A DNA stretch of 45,244 nt from Spirochaetaceae bacterium 4572_59 (GTDB taxonomy: Bacteria > Spirochaetota > Spirochaetia > DSM-2461), in NCBI GenBank assembly GCA_002084805.1, contig NBMC01000033.1:1-45244 (forward strand). The letters run 5' to 3'. Positions within the stretch are counted from its first letter, which is position 1, and every line of letters begins with the position of its first letter. A program made the position numbers and the translations under genes. Positions 1 through 7,533 of this stretch are shown one piece after another. The notes beneath the pieces are model-generated. The model was not told where the DNA came from, did no database searches, and saw only the letters and a program-made list of their open reading frames with translations.

Positions 1-269
1 TGGAATTTTTCAGAGTCTCTGATTGATGCCATCCGTTACCATCATGAACCGAATTCCGGGCATCATGAGTATAGAAAAGTAGTGTACTGTGTCTACCTTG
101 CCAACGCTTTATGCGACCTTGAAAAAGATTATGTCACATATGAGCAGCTTGATAAGGACGCTCTCAAGTTCTTCCGCATAACGACAGAAGATCAGCTGGA
201 TACTATCCGCTGGATACTATCCGGGAACGTCTGTCACAGGCATTTATGACAGAACTGATTCAAATGTAG
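1..269 (+). pseudogene. C-terminal end of an HDOD-domain signalling protein, frameshifted
   Basis: The frame open from base 1 encodes an HDOD-type C-terminus (WNFSESLIDAIRYHHEP followed by an ANAL helix). HDOD domains are HD-related regulatory domains of bacterial signalling proteins with no demonstrated catalysis. The current frame ends early at a TGA at 247-249. A 14-bp tandem duplication at 196-223 shifts the frame. Removing one copy restores an uninterrupted tail (DQLDTIRERLSQAFMTELIQM) ending at TAG 267-269, which is the natural-looking C-terminus. The 5' part of the gene lies outside the window, so full length and other domains are unknown. The lesion affects only the last 20 or so residues, so the protein could still work. 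HDOD family assignment is from motif recognition; the frameshift is directly visible. Confidence 0.7.
196..223 (+). repeat. 14-bp perfect tandem duplication
   Basis: CTGGATACTATCCG occurs twice in immediate succession (196-209 and 210-223). Fourteen is not a multiple of three, so the duplication frameshifts the HDOD gene end. It looks like a recent replication-slippage event or a sequencing or assembly duplication. Confidence 0.9.
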
Positions 270-303
270 ATTAGTCCAGCACATATATTTTTAAACTTCC
301 TTC

Positions 304-332
304 TTGACAAGAGAATTTATATTTAATATATT
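304..332 (+). promoter_or_regulatory. Sigma-70-type promoter of the glutaredoxin gene
   Basis: A perfect -35 TTGACA (304-309), a 17-bp spacer and -10 TATATT (327-332) precede the glutaredoxin start by about 33 bases. AAGGAG-like sequence lies just before the ATG. The surrounding DNA is very AT-rich, as expected of a strong promoter. Confidence 0.75.
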
Positions 333-365
333 ATATATAGATTTTAATATATAAGGAGTTTTTAT

Positions 366-596
366 ATGTCAGTAACTATGTATTCAACACCATCATGCGG
401 ATATTGCAATTTGGCAAAAGATTATTTCAGGAAAAATCAGATTCCTTTTACAGAATATAATGTCGCAGTAGATGCTAAAAGAGCAGACGAAATGGTAAAG
501 AAATCGGGTCAGATGGGTGTACCGGTCATTGATGTGAACGGAAAAGTCATTGTCGGCTTTAATCAGGGAGCCATCGAATCAGCTCTTAATCGCTGA
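366..596 (+). CDS. Glutaredoxin-family protein (monothiol/NrdH-like size, CxxC)
   Basis: A 76-residue single-domain thioredoxin-fold protein. The redox motif CGYC is at residues 11-14 after STPS, and the cis-proline motif MGVPVI (about 50-55) and a GF near the C-terminus form the usual glutathione or thioredoxin-reductase docking face. Short cytoplasmic glutaredoxins of this type reduce protein disulfides or feed electrons to ribonucleotide reductase. No reductase or nrd gene is nearby, so the partner is unknown. An AAGGAG ribosome site lies seven bases before the ATG and a strong promoter lies upstream. The last 11 bases overlap the 3' end of the convergent methyltransferase gene, and no separate terminator is seen. 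Confidence 0.88.
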   Translation: MSVTMYSTPSCGYCNLAKDYFRKNQIPFTEYNVAVDAKRADEMVKKSGQMGVPVIDVNGKVIVGFNQGAIESALNR

Positions 597-1380
597 GACT
601 ATGTGCCCAATGGTTCATAACGATTCCGTATGCCACGGAAACATTCAAAGAACCTTTCCATCCGAAAAGAGGTATTGAGGTCCTTCCCAAAGAGAGGTCT
701 GCCAGTTTCAGACACTCGGGAGAGACCCCGACCTCTTCGGATCCCAGTATCATAAGACCAGTGCCGGGAAACTTAAAATCATGAACAGATGTACCACCCA
801 ATTCTAGAGCGAAACAGGGAGTATCCAGTTTTCCAAGGGTTTTATAATCCATACGTTCCCAGTTGAGGCGATCAACACAACCCATAGAGGTTCTTAAAGA
901 TCGTGGATGCAGCGGGTCGGCCGTTCCCGGAGAGAGAAGAAGAGTAGACACCCCAAGGCTTTCAGCCGTTCTGAATATGGAACCCACATTAAAAGGAGAG
1001 CGTATTTCATCCAGATAAAGGGCAACACCGGGAAAACGTTTCCGCTCCTCCTGCTCACTGAGATCTCCCGGATGAATAAAATCCCAGTCAGCTTGTGATA
1101 TTTCCAACTGAGTCAGAAGGGCATGACGTAGGCTGTTAATCAAACGCCTGGTCAGCAGTGTGTTAGCGGCCTTAGTCATGCTGGCACAATCCCTGGCAGC
1201 AGATTGAACCTGCAGATTCAAGTCCTCATCTTCGGCCATCTTCTTCATGAGTTCTGTAAAATATTCTCTCTCCGGAGGAAAATCCTTCAGGAGAGCCCTC
1301 TCCCAATCCTCCAGAATCCTGATAATTTTTCTTAATCGAGTTCCGGTTTTGAGAGTATATAGTTTTCTGATTGTTATCAT
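586..1380 (-). CDS. TrmH/SpoU-family (SPOUT) RNA 2'-O-methyltransferase
   Basis: 264 residues. The C-terminal half carries the three SPOUT knot motifs: NVGSIFRTAE (131-140), a LGSEEVGVS motif near 212, and IPLFG...SLNVSVAYGIV near 237-253, where the Asn and Ser bind SAM. The N-terminal 115 residues are helical and not recognised; they may supply RNA recognition. The enzyme family methylates ribose 2'-hydroxyls in tRNA or rRNA from S-adenosylmethionine. Which RNA this one modifies cannot be told from sequence. The ATG overlaps the stop codon of the upstream gene in a TAATG arrangement, so the two are probably translationally coupled. The 3' end overlaps the glutaredoxin gene tail-to-tail. Confidence 0.88.
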   Translation of the reverse strand: MITIRKLYTLKTGTRLRKIIRILEDWERALLKDFPPEREYFTELMKKMAEDEDLNLQVQSAARDCASMTKAANTLLTRRLINSLRHALLTQLEISQADWDFIHPGDLSEQEERKRFPGVALYLDEIRSPFNVGSIFRTAESLGVSTLLLSPGTADPLHPRSLRTSMGCVDRLNWERMDYKTLGKLDTPCFALELGGTSVHDFKFPGTGLMILGSEEVGVSPECLKLADLSLGRTSIPLFGWKGSLNVSVAYGIVMNHWAHSLSD

Positions 1381-2507
1381 TACCAGCTGCTCTTCAGTAT
1401 CTGAAAAAGCTGATCCACCGTAATACCACCCACTTCAAGTTCGGACATCATACGCCCTGTTGTCTCGGCGGCAACAGCAAGCTGGTCCATAGAGATACCA
1501 AGGGAACGTAATTGAGAAGGCATGGAATAGTATCCGATTCCTTCACGAATGCTCTCAAGAAGATCCTCAGGAGTTTCGGGAATATCATCACTGCAGGGCA
1601 GACACTCAAGAAATGATTTCATTTCGTTATAAAAACTTTCAAACAGATAGTCCATTATATAAGGGAGCAACACCAGAGAGACCACAGAACGGGAAACCTG
1701 AAAATGTCCACTCACATTCTGAACCAATAGTCCCGGCCAGAAAAAACTGACTTCATCCTGTGCCAGAGAGACAAGCAGACCCGCCTCAGAGAGAGCGAGA
1801 ACCGTAGACAAATCCCACTGTTTCACAAGTTTTTCCCGCTGATCCCAAAGCCTGATAAATCCTTTTTGACAGTGTACTTCTGTTAAAAAGGAGCGTTTGG
1901 GATGCAGAACAGCTGTCAGACAATACAGTATCAATTCATAATATAATGGGATTCTCTTCCGTTCAGAAAAAGGCAGACAGAGTGAGGGATCCAGTATCAT
2001 GACCCGGGCGGGATGGGATTCCCCTTTTATAATAGAAGTAAGAAGCCCCCGGCTTTCGGTCATAGGGAAACAGGCCTGCAGCAGATAGGGAGTCCAGAAA
2101 GAAATTGGAATCTCCAAATAGGGGAGATAACGGTCATTCATCTGACCCGATTCAAATAGATCGTCCGGATGCCAGTCGTTAGGCATAGCCGCCACAACCC
2201 CCCGAGCAACAGAGAGGGTCTGCCCCCCTCCAAATCCTATAAGGGATTCAATAAAACTCCCTTTTGCCAGATTTATGCAGGTCTCAATTGTAAATGAACT
2301 GCCGTGGTTGATCTCTTCATTGAAAACAATGGTTTTGATTCCATGGGATTCCAACAATCCCTGCAGTTTCCATAAAGGATCTTTCAAATCAGAATCGGCA
2401 ATAATGAGAACCCGCTTTCCAAGCCGGCTGACCTCTATGCCTGCCCTATTGATCTCATTTACACCTTGAAGAATTTTTGAGGGTATTCGAAAAGATAACT
2501 CCGCCAT
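1380..2507 (-). CDS. Iron-containing alcohol dehydrogenase-like protein, probably a pseudoenzyme
   Basis: 375 residues with the general plan of the iron-ADH/dehydroquinate synthase fold. An N-terminal nucleotide-binding half has GFGGGQTLSVARGV (about 91-104) in the place of the family motif GGGSxxDxAK, and the C-terminal half is helical. The usual metal ligands are not found. The Asp and His positions of the family's D-x3-H and H...H segments are replaced by unrelated residues, and the TTxGTGSE substrate loop is missing. This suggests a non-catalytic or strongly diverged member. The start has AGGGAG eight bases upstream. It sits 15 bases downstream of the flgM terminator and is followed by the SPOUT methyltransferase with overlapping stop and start codons. 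Confidence 0.6.
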   Translation of the reverse strand: MAELSFRIPSKILQGVNEINRAGIEVSRLGKRVLIIADSDLKDPLWKLQGLLESHGIKTIVFNEEINHGSSFTIETCINLAKGSFIESLIGFGGGQTLSVARGVVAAMPNDWHPDDLFESGQMNDRYLPYLEIPISFWTPYLLQACFPMTESRGLLTSIIKGESHPARVMILDPSLCLPFSERKRIPLYYELILYCLTAVLHPKRSFLTEVHCQKGFIRLWDQREKLVKQWDLSTVLALSEAGLLVSLAQDEVSFFWPGLLVQNVSGHFQVSRSVVSLVLLPYIMDYLFESFYNEMKSFLECLPCSDDIPETPEDLLESIREGIGYYSMPSQLRSLGISMDQLAVAAETTGRMMSELEVGGITVDQLFQILKSSW

Positions 2508-2521
2508 GTAGCAACTCCCTG

Positions 2522-2552
2522 AAAAAAAAGACAGAGCCCTTGGACTCTGTCT
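2522..2552 (-). terminator. Rho-independent terminator after flgM
   Basis: On the minus strand an 8-bp perfect stem (AGACAGAG/CTCTGTCT, loop of 8) is followed by a run of eight T. It lies downstream of flgM but only 15 bases before the start of the ADH-like gene, so it may also act as an attenuator for that gene. Confidence 0.85.
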
Positions 2553-2573
2553 GAAATATACTACGAAATTTGA

Positions 2574-2858
2574 TTAAATTCCAAAAAGGTCCATTAGCTT
2601 ATCAGCTACAGAGTTTACTACAGTGTCGTTAATATAGTTTGGATCCTGCAGTCTTGCCTTAACTTCAGCAATACGGTCTTCTCTGACATCAGGAGCAGTC
2701 TTTACGGTTTCCATAGCCTGAAAAAGCTCTGCACTCTTTTTAGCTTCGAGGGAAACATTGACTGAGTCTTTTTTTTCTTTATTTTCAATCCGAACCGTTT
2801 TTTCAGTTTTGTTATATCTGGATAACGGATCAATCGGACCTAATCTATCTATCGTCAT
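2574..2858 (-). CDS. flgM: Negative regulator of flagellin synthesis, FlgM (anti-sigma-28)
   Basis: About 94 residues. The basic and acidic N-terminal half is low in structure. The C-terminal half (PDVREDRIAEVKARL, then a YINDTVVNSVADKLMDLF segment) is the conserved FlgM helix region that binds sigma-28 (FliA). FlgM holds FliA inactive until the flagellar hook is complete. The start chosen is the second in-frame ATG, because it has AAAGGAG five bases upstream and begins directly with the conserved MTIDRLGPIDPL. An earlier ATG seven codons upstream lacks this. No other flagellar gene is in the window, so flgM is detached from its regulon here. A clear terminator follows. Confidence 0.88.
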   Translation of the reverse strand: MTIDRLGPIDPLSRYNKTEKTVRIENKEKKDSVNVSLEAKKSAELFQAMETVKTAPDVREDRIAEVKARLQDPNYINDTVVNSVADKLMDLFGI

Positions 2859-2908
2859 GTCAGCTCCTTTGCTCTCCACTTATAAATATCGACACACATA
2901 CCATAATA

Positions 2909-3589
2909 TTAACCTTTTTTCTCTCCGGAAACAAGTAAAGCGAACTCGCCTTTTACTTGATTTTCCATTTCCAGATGATTAATTAACATATCGGCAGTTC
3001 CCTCCGGATACTCTTCAAATTTTTTTGTCATTTCACGACCTAAAACACAAATTCTTTCAGAATCCAGCTCTACAAGCTCTTGCAGCAGTTTTATAATTCT
3101 ATAAGGTGACTCGTAAATCATAAAAGACTCTTCCCTCTCCAACAGTTGGGTCAGCCTTTTTTTTCTTTTTCCACTTTTTTGAGGAAGAAATCCTTCAAAA
3201 TGATAGGATTTTCCGGGAAATCCACAAACACTGATCAGCGTAGAAAACGCAGAGACTCCCGGTACGGGGATTACAGGAAAGCCGCCATCGCGGATAATGC
3301 GAACCAGAAGTCTGCCCGGATCACTGATCACAGGGGTTCCCGCATCTGAAACATAAGCGATATCATTCCCCTCTTCCATAAGTTTCAGGATTCCCGGAGC
3401 ACTCTGTTTTTCATTCCGAGCCCTGCAGCTGATAAGATGTTTCTTTATTCCGTAGTGATTTAACACTTTTGCTGATTGTCTTGTATCTTCACAGGCTATG
3501 ACATCCACTTCTTTCAAAACCTCAACAGCTCTGTAGGTCATATCCTGCATATTTCCGATGGGCGTTGCCACCATATATAAAGTTGCCAT
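2909..3589 (-). CDS. rsmI: 16S rRNA (cytidine1402-2'-O)-methyltransferase RsmI
   Basis: 226 residues from the chosen ATG. The protein opens with LYMVATPIGNMQDMTYRA, the family hallmark, followed by ACEDTR, the YVSDAGTPVISDPG loop and PVPGVSAF, which form the tetrapyrrole-methylase-like SAM site. RsmI methylates the ribose of C1402 in the ribosomal P site together with RsmH. An in-frame GTG 21 codons upstream exists, but the extra residues resemble nothing in the family, so the ATG just before the conserved start was preferred; no strong ribosome site is visible for either. It is divergent from the zinc ribbon protein gene, about 90 bases apart. Confidence 0.93.
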   Translation of the reverse strand: MATLYMVATPIGNMQDMTYRAVEVLKEVDVIACEDTRQSAKVLNHYGIKKHLISCRARNEKQSAPGILKLMEEGNDIAYVSDAGTPVISDPGRLLVRIIRDGGFPVIPVPGVSAFSTLISVCGFPGKSYHFEGFLPQKSGKRKKRLTQLLEREESFMIYESPYRIIKLLQELVELDSERICVLGREMTKKFEEYPEGTADMLINHLEMENQVKGEFALLVSGEKKG

Positions 3590-3678
3590 ACAATGGATGG
3601 TATTATGTACTACTCTATCTGATCTTTTCAACTCTTCAGAAAAAACCGCCACTGAAAGATCAGGAAGAAGATTTTCTC

Positions 3679-3978
3679 ATGGGAGAAGAAAAAACAAGCG
3701 AATGCCCCCTCTGCGGAAAAGATCTTCACAGGGGAGAGAGAGTTCATTCTGTTGTGTATACAAAAGGAGAGGATAGACTGATGAATATATATGGCTGTCC
3801 CTGGTGCTACAAAGACCATCCTGCTGGTCATAAATCAGCTTTGAGAGACAGGAAATGTCCCTCATGCGGTACTCCTCTCAAAGAGGGGAGTTTTGCCATC
3901 GCCAGAGTTTTTGAACGCCCTGGTAAAAAAATTCATGTCCACGTTCTCGGATGCCCTGTCTGCCGGAACAGAAGATAG
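3679..3978 (+). CDS. Small protein with two tandem double-CxxC zinc ribbons
   Basis: 99 residues built from two similar halves. CPLC (9-12) pairs with CPWC (40-43), and CPSC (60-63) pairs with CPVC (92-95), giving two four-cysteine zinc sites of nearly equal spacing. The half-repeats also share a G-x-x-L-x-x-G stretch after the first cysteine pair and a hydrophobic strand before the second. Zinc ribbons of this sort usually bind nucleic acid or protein, but no specific function is recognised. The start is the ATG in front of GEEKTSECPLCG; a longer frame upstream would run back through the rsmI promoter region. Its stop lies one base before the start of the alkyltransferase-like gene, so the two are cotranslated. 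Confidence 0.7.
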   Translation: MGEEKTSECPLCGKDLHRGERVHSVVYTKGEDRLMNIYGCPWCYKDHPAGHKSALRDRKCPSCGTPLKEGSFAIARVFERPGKKIHVHVLGCPVCRNRR

Positions 3979-3979
3979 A

Positions 3980-4291
3980 ATGGCCGAAGTCAGCATTTTC
4001 ACAGAAGCCGTTAGAGATATAATCCGTGGGATTCCCAGGGGAAAGGTCGCTTCATACGGCCAGGTAGCCGCTGCCGCCGGATTTCCCGGAAGGGCCAGAC
4101 AGGTATCCTGGATACTCAGCAGGGACAGCCGTAAATATAATCTTCCTTGGCAGCGTGTTGTAAATGCCTCTGGTAAAATCTCTTTAAAGGGGGATAACGG
4201 AGATATTCAGCAGGCTCTTCTTAAGAAAGAGGGAGTGCTGTTCTCATCCACAGGTAAAATTTCCATGAAACATTTCGGCTGCTTCAACTGA
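3980..4291 (+). CDS. Alkyltransferase-like protein (ATL, MGMT-family DNA-binding domain)
   Basis: 103 residues equal to the C-terminal DNA-binding domain of O6-methylguanine-DNA methyltransferase. It has IPRGKVASYGQVAAAAG and the helix-turn-helix segment. The active-site PCHRV is replaced by PWQRV (56-60), so the alkyl-accepting cysteine is tryptophan, as in ATL proteins. ATLs flip out O6-alkylguanine and hand the lesion to nucleotide excision repair instead of transferring the alkyl group. The histidine of the motif is also changed, to glutamine, which is less usual. It follows the zinc ribbon gene by one base, so a functional link in DNA damage sensing is possible but unproven. Confidence 0.85.
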   Translation: MAEVSIFTEAVRDIIRGIPRGKVASYGQVAAAAGFPGRARQVSWILSRDSRKYNLPWQRVVNASGKISLKGDNGDIQQALLKKEGVLFSSTGKISMKHFGCFN

Positions 4292-4333
4292 CGGGTTAGA
4301 CAGCCCCCCCAACTCTCTGTTATCCTAGTTTTT

Positions 4334-5617
4334 ATGAGTACAATCACACTTAGCGGACTGAACCCTGACCGTAATAATAAACTATTGAAGGGAGACCTGC
4401 GTATTCCCTCTTCAAAATCCCACACTATAAGAGCTCTTCTGATTGCCAGTTTTGCAGACAGTCCCAGCCGAATCCTAGATCCCCTCTACTCTGAGGATAC
4501 AAAGTCCTGCCTGAATGCCTGCCGTCTTCTCGGTGCTGACATAAAGGAACATGAATGGGGCTGGGATGTTCTGAAACCTGTGGATACAAGGGCAAATCAG
4601 TCAGCTCTGAAAATCGATACGGGAAATTCCGGAACAACCCTCTATCTGATAACTGCCATGGCAGCCATACTAGATCGCAGGGTGGACTTCGATGGAGATG
4701 ATCAGATAAGAAGCCGCTCCGCATCCAATCTTCTAGATGCCCTGAAAGATCTCGGAGTCCAAGTAGAATCCTCGGAAAACGGTTGTGCTCCCTATTCGGT
4801 ATGTGGGCCTATGAAAAGCGGAGAAACAAGTATTGAATGCCCCACCAGCCAATACCTTTCAGCTCTGCTTTTGGCCCTTCCCCTACTACGCTCCCAGAAA
4901 ATAAGCCGGGTGCATGTTCCTCTGCTCATGGAAAAACCCTATGTGGAAATGACCCTGAAGTGGATGGCAGATCAGGGTATAGTACTTGAAAACCGCAACT
5001 ACAGAGATTTCCTGATCCGGGGGAATCAATCCTATAAGGGCTTTGAAAAAAAGATTCCCTCCGACTTCTCTTCTGCCACCTTCTTCCTCTGCGCAGCAGC
5101 CATAACAGGTTCTGATCTGAGATTCAAAGGTTTGGATATGAACGATACACAGGGAGACAAACAGGTTATTCCCATGCTGGAAAAGATGGGCTGTTCCTAC
5201 CGGATGGAACGGGAGGATCTTCTCTTTTCCGGAGGGGTTCTCCGCGGTAGCGTTCTGGACTTAAATGACACCCCCGATGCCCTGCCGGCCCTGGCCGCAA
5301 CAGCCTGCTATGCCTCCAGTGAAACCCGGATTGTAAATGTTCCCCAGGCAAGGATGAAAGAAACCGACAGAATAGCCGTCATGACCACAGAACTGCGGAA
5401 AATGGGAGCTCAGATCGAGGAGCTTCCTGACGGCATGATTATCCGCCCGTCAAAACTAAAGGGAAGCTCTGTAAACGGGCATGGAGATCACAGGATTGTC
5501 ATGGCTTTAGCTATTGCCTCTTTGATGGCAGAAGGGGAGACCCGCATTTCTACGAAAGAGACGGTGGATATAACCTTTCCCGGATTCTTTGATCTTCTGA
5601 ACTCTCTTAAACAATAA
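4334..5617 (+). CDS. aroA: 3-phosphoshikimate 1-carboxyvinyltransferase (EPSP synthase)
   Basis: 427 residues, the normal length. Family signatures are visible: the SSKSHTIRAL substrate loop near residues 27-36, GNSGTTLYL near 97 (phosphoenolpyruvate loop), QYLSALLLALP near 172, and the C-terminal RMKETDRI and GHGDHRIVMALAIA segments. It transfers enolpyruvyl from PEP to shikimate-3-phosphate in the aromatic amino acid pathway in the cytoplasm. No other aro gene is adjacent. It follows the alkyltransferase-like gene by 42 bases on the same strand and may share its transcript. It converges on the DHH/CBS gene with only 15 bases between stops. Confidence 0.97.
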   Translation: MSTITLSGLNPDRNNKLLKGDLRIPSSKSHTIRALLIASFADSPSRILDPLYSEDTKSCLNACRLLGADIKEHEWGWDVLKPVDTRANQSALKIDTGNSGTTLYLITAMAAILDRRVDFDGDDQIRSRSASNLLDALKDLGVQVESSENGCAPYSVCGPMKSGETSIECPTSQYLSALLLALPLLRSQKISRVHVPLLMEKPYVEMTLKWMADQGIVLENRNYRDFLIRGNQSYKGFEKKIPSDFSSATFFLCAAAITGSDLRFKGLDMNDTQGDKQVIPMLEKMGCSYRMEREDLLFSGGVLRGSVLDLNDTPDALPALAATACYASSETRIVNVPQARMKETDRIAVMTTELRKMGAQIEELPDGMIIRPSKLKGSSVNGHGDHRIVMALAIASLMAEGETRISTKETVDITFPGFFDLLNSLKQ

Positions 5618-5632
5618 AAAAAGGATACTTAA

Positions 5633-6928
5633 TTACCTCAGTTCCAGATGATTAAGATAATCTGTTCTGGTCAGGATTCCCAGGATAGTTTTATCCTTCA
5701 CCACAGGCACATGCCCTACATTATACTTGACGAAAAATAACTCCAGGTCTTTAATACTGTCTGATTTGTTACAGCTGTAGACCTTTTGAGTCATATAACT
5801 TTTTACGGGTGCCTTCATCTGCTTGGAACGTCTGGCCTTGCTAATATCTCTCAGAGTCATAAATCCTACAATTTCATCCCTGTCATTAAGCACGGGAGCC
5901 CCCGTATGACCGACTTTTTCCAGAAACAGGGAAGCTTCCAGAACAGACCATTCATGATGCATTACAAGAACATCGCGAGTCATAATATCTCCAGCGGTGA
6001 TAGCTGGACGAAGGGACTGTCTTAAACTTGTTGTAAACCTGTTATAAACATCGTCACCCCACTCCCCTTTCAGCTGAGCTGAAGCCGCTCTTGTATGACC
6101 ACCACCACCAAAGGGAGCTAAAATACTGCTCACATCGATTCTCTCTTTCTGACTTCTGCCTATAATCAGGGTTTTCTTTGCCTTTTCCAGTCCGAATAGA
6201 ATAAATATGGCATCAGCATTTTCTACTTCAAAAACTTTTTCCACAATAGAAGCCAATCCGCTAACCTGGTCTTTCATTTCAAAATAGCTGAGAATAATGG
6301 AATGTCCGTGGATTTTTTTATAAACAAGCCGGTTCAATACCTGATGAAAAAGAGAGATCTGGTAATCCTGCTTCAGAGGTTTCAAAAACTGGCTGATCAA
6401 CTTCATATTCGCGCCCTGTGACATAAGCCAGGAGGAGGCTCTGAAATCCTCTATACAAACATTTTCATGGGTAAAGTTTCCCGTATCTGCAAAAATACCG
6501 GTGAGGGCAATGGTCGCATCAACAGGATCCAGAGCAGTATCCTTTTCCATCAATTCCAGAGCCAGAATTGTGGTATTGGAACCGTAGGGTTCGGAATGTA
6601 CTTCTGCACCCTTTATGTCAGATGAATCATTGATATGGTGGTCATAGATAACAATCTCACCCTTAAAGTCGGGGATCATATCCATATACTCGCGTATTCG
6701 ATTCTGTGACCTGGTATCAAAGACTATAACTTTCTCTACTGTCTGGTCTTTCAGGTCCCGGGAGGACATCAGATTCAACTGATTTTTATATAAATTATAG
6801 AGAGCCTTTGCTACAGGATGAATCAGGCGACTCTTAACTCCCACAGCTTCAGGAAACAGGTACTTTCCCAGGGTAAGAGATCCAAAACAGTCCAAATCCA
6901 TATTCGTATGGCCGACAAGAATTGTCAC
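5633..6928 (-). CDS. DHH/DHHA1 phosphoesterase with two CBS domains
   Basis: 431 residues. The DHH catalytic half shows HTNMDLDCFGS (7-17), a VFDTR motif, YDHH (about 95-98) and the FADTGNFTHE loop. The DHHA1 part has FGGGGHTRAA near residues 273-282. Two CBS domains follow (about 310-365 and 370-430). DHH enzymes cleave short oligonucleotides, pAp or cyclic dinucleotides with manganese, and CBS pairs bind adenine nucleotides and regulate. In several bacteria the same domain order continues into a poly(A)/CCA nucleotidyltransferase; here the protein ends after CBS2. It is transcribed alone, facing aroA. The substrate is not deducible. Confidence 0.85.
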   Translation of the reverse strand: MTILVGHTNMDLDCFGSLTLGKYLFPEAVGVKSRLIHPVAKALYNLYKNQLNLMSSRDLKDQTVEKVIVFDTRSQNRIREYMDMIPDFKGEIVIYDHHINDSSDIKGAEVHSEPYGSNTTILALELMEKDTALDPVDATIALTGIFADTGNFTHENVCIEDFRASSWLMSQGANMKLISQFLKPLKQDYQISLFHQVLNRLVYKKIHGHSIILSYFEMKDQVSGLASIVEKVFEVENADAIFILFGLEKAKKTLIIGRSQKERIDVSSILAPFGGGGHTRAASAQLKGEWGDDVYNRFTTSLRQSLRPAITAGDIMTRDVLVMHHEWSVLEASLFLEKVGHTGAPVLNDRDEIVGFMTLRDISKARRSKQMKAPVKSYMTQKVYSCNKSDSIKDLELFFVKYNVGHVPVVKDKTILGILTRTDYLNHLELR

Positions 6929-7022
6929 GTTGTTATCTTCAGCATTTTATGTTCAATCCATTAAATCTTTCATTATTTGATATTAATTAGTATTTAGCAT
7001 AAACCTGCATTAGTCAAAAAAT

Positions 7023-7196
7023 ATGAACACTTTATCTACGGAAATAATTAAGAGGGCTGCTGCGGATCAAATCCTGATTCAAGCTTCCGGAGCTAAGAAG
7101 TGGTACTACTGGGCATCGCACAGCGGACTTGTTCCAATGATAGCGGCAGCCAAGACAATAAAAAGACATCGGGATGGAAAAAAACCAGATAAATAA
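7023..7196 (+). pseudogene. Remnant of an ISL3-type (IS204/IS1001/IS1096/IS1165) transposase
   Basis: A 57-codon frame whose middle (KKWYYWASHSGLVPMI, then AAKTIKRHRDG) matches the conserved segment near the C-terminus of ISL3-family DDE transposases, where the family reads roughly W-x-x-WATHSRLEPM followed by ARMIKRHWDG. It lacks the DDE core, zinc finger and HTH and ends at a TAA. No terminal inverted repeats are evident nearby. It is taken as a decayed IS fragment rather than a functional small gene. The family call rests on motif memory only. Confidence 0.6.
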
Positions 7197-7229
7197 TGGC
7201 CTACCTTGTAGTTGTTAAGTGAAATTTCT

Positions 7230-7262
7230 TTGACTTGTATTTTTTCCAGAAATGTAGTACAT
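7230..7262 (+). promoter_or_regulatory. Promoter/operator of the toxin-antitoxin pair
   Basis: TTGACT (7230-7235) lies 17 bp before a weak -10 (TGTAGT, 7253-7258) that is embedded in the perfect 11-bp palindrome ATGTAGTACAT (7252-7262). A half-repeat TGTAGT recurs at once downstream. Palindromes over the -10 are typical of toxin-antitoxin autorepression by the ribbon-helix-helix antitoxin. Binding is inferred. Confidence 0.55.
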
Positions 7263-7269
7263 TGTAGTT

Positions 7270-7533
7270 GTGATCTTCTATGATAAAGACATCAAGAAGG
7301 AAATAAAGAAAGGCCATATTCCAAAAGAGGTTGTAAAACTGTTTACTCATGTTTTTCAATCACTTGAACAGACTCATGATCTCAACCTTTTTGATATTAA
7401 ACAACTTAAAAGCAGCTCCTCAAAAGAGTACTTTCGATTACGAAAAGGAAAGTATAGAGCGATATTCACGATTGAAGATCAAGATTTCTATGTCCATGCT
7501 ATTACAAAGAGATCGGAGGTATATAGAAAATGA
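7270..7533 (+). CDS. RelE/ParE-superfamily toxin
   Basis: 87 residues with the RelE/ParE pattern: an N-terminal helical hairpin rich in lysine, then FRLRKGKYRAIFTIEDQDFYV and the C-terminal AITKRSEVYRK strand. RelE members cut mRNA on the ribosome, ParE members poison gyrase; the basic RLRKGKYRA and the terminal K-R-x-E-V-Y-R favour a RelE-like ribonuclease, but this is uncertain. The start is GTG at 7270, since an in-frame stop lies five codons upstream and no ATG is available. Its stop overlaps the antitoxin ATG in an ATGA. Toxin-first order is the reverse of most relBE loci. Confidence 0.8.
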   Translation: MIFYDKDIKKEIKKGHIPKEVVKLFTHVFQSLEQTHDLNLFDIKQLKSSSSKEYFRLRKGKYRAIFTIEDQDFYVHAITKRSEVYRK

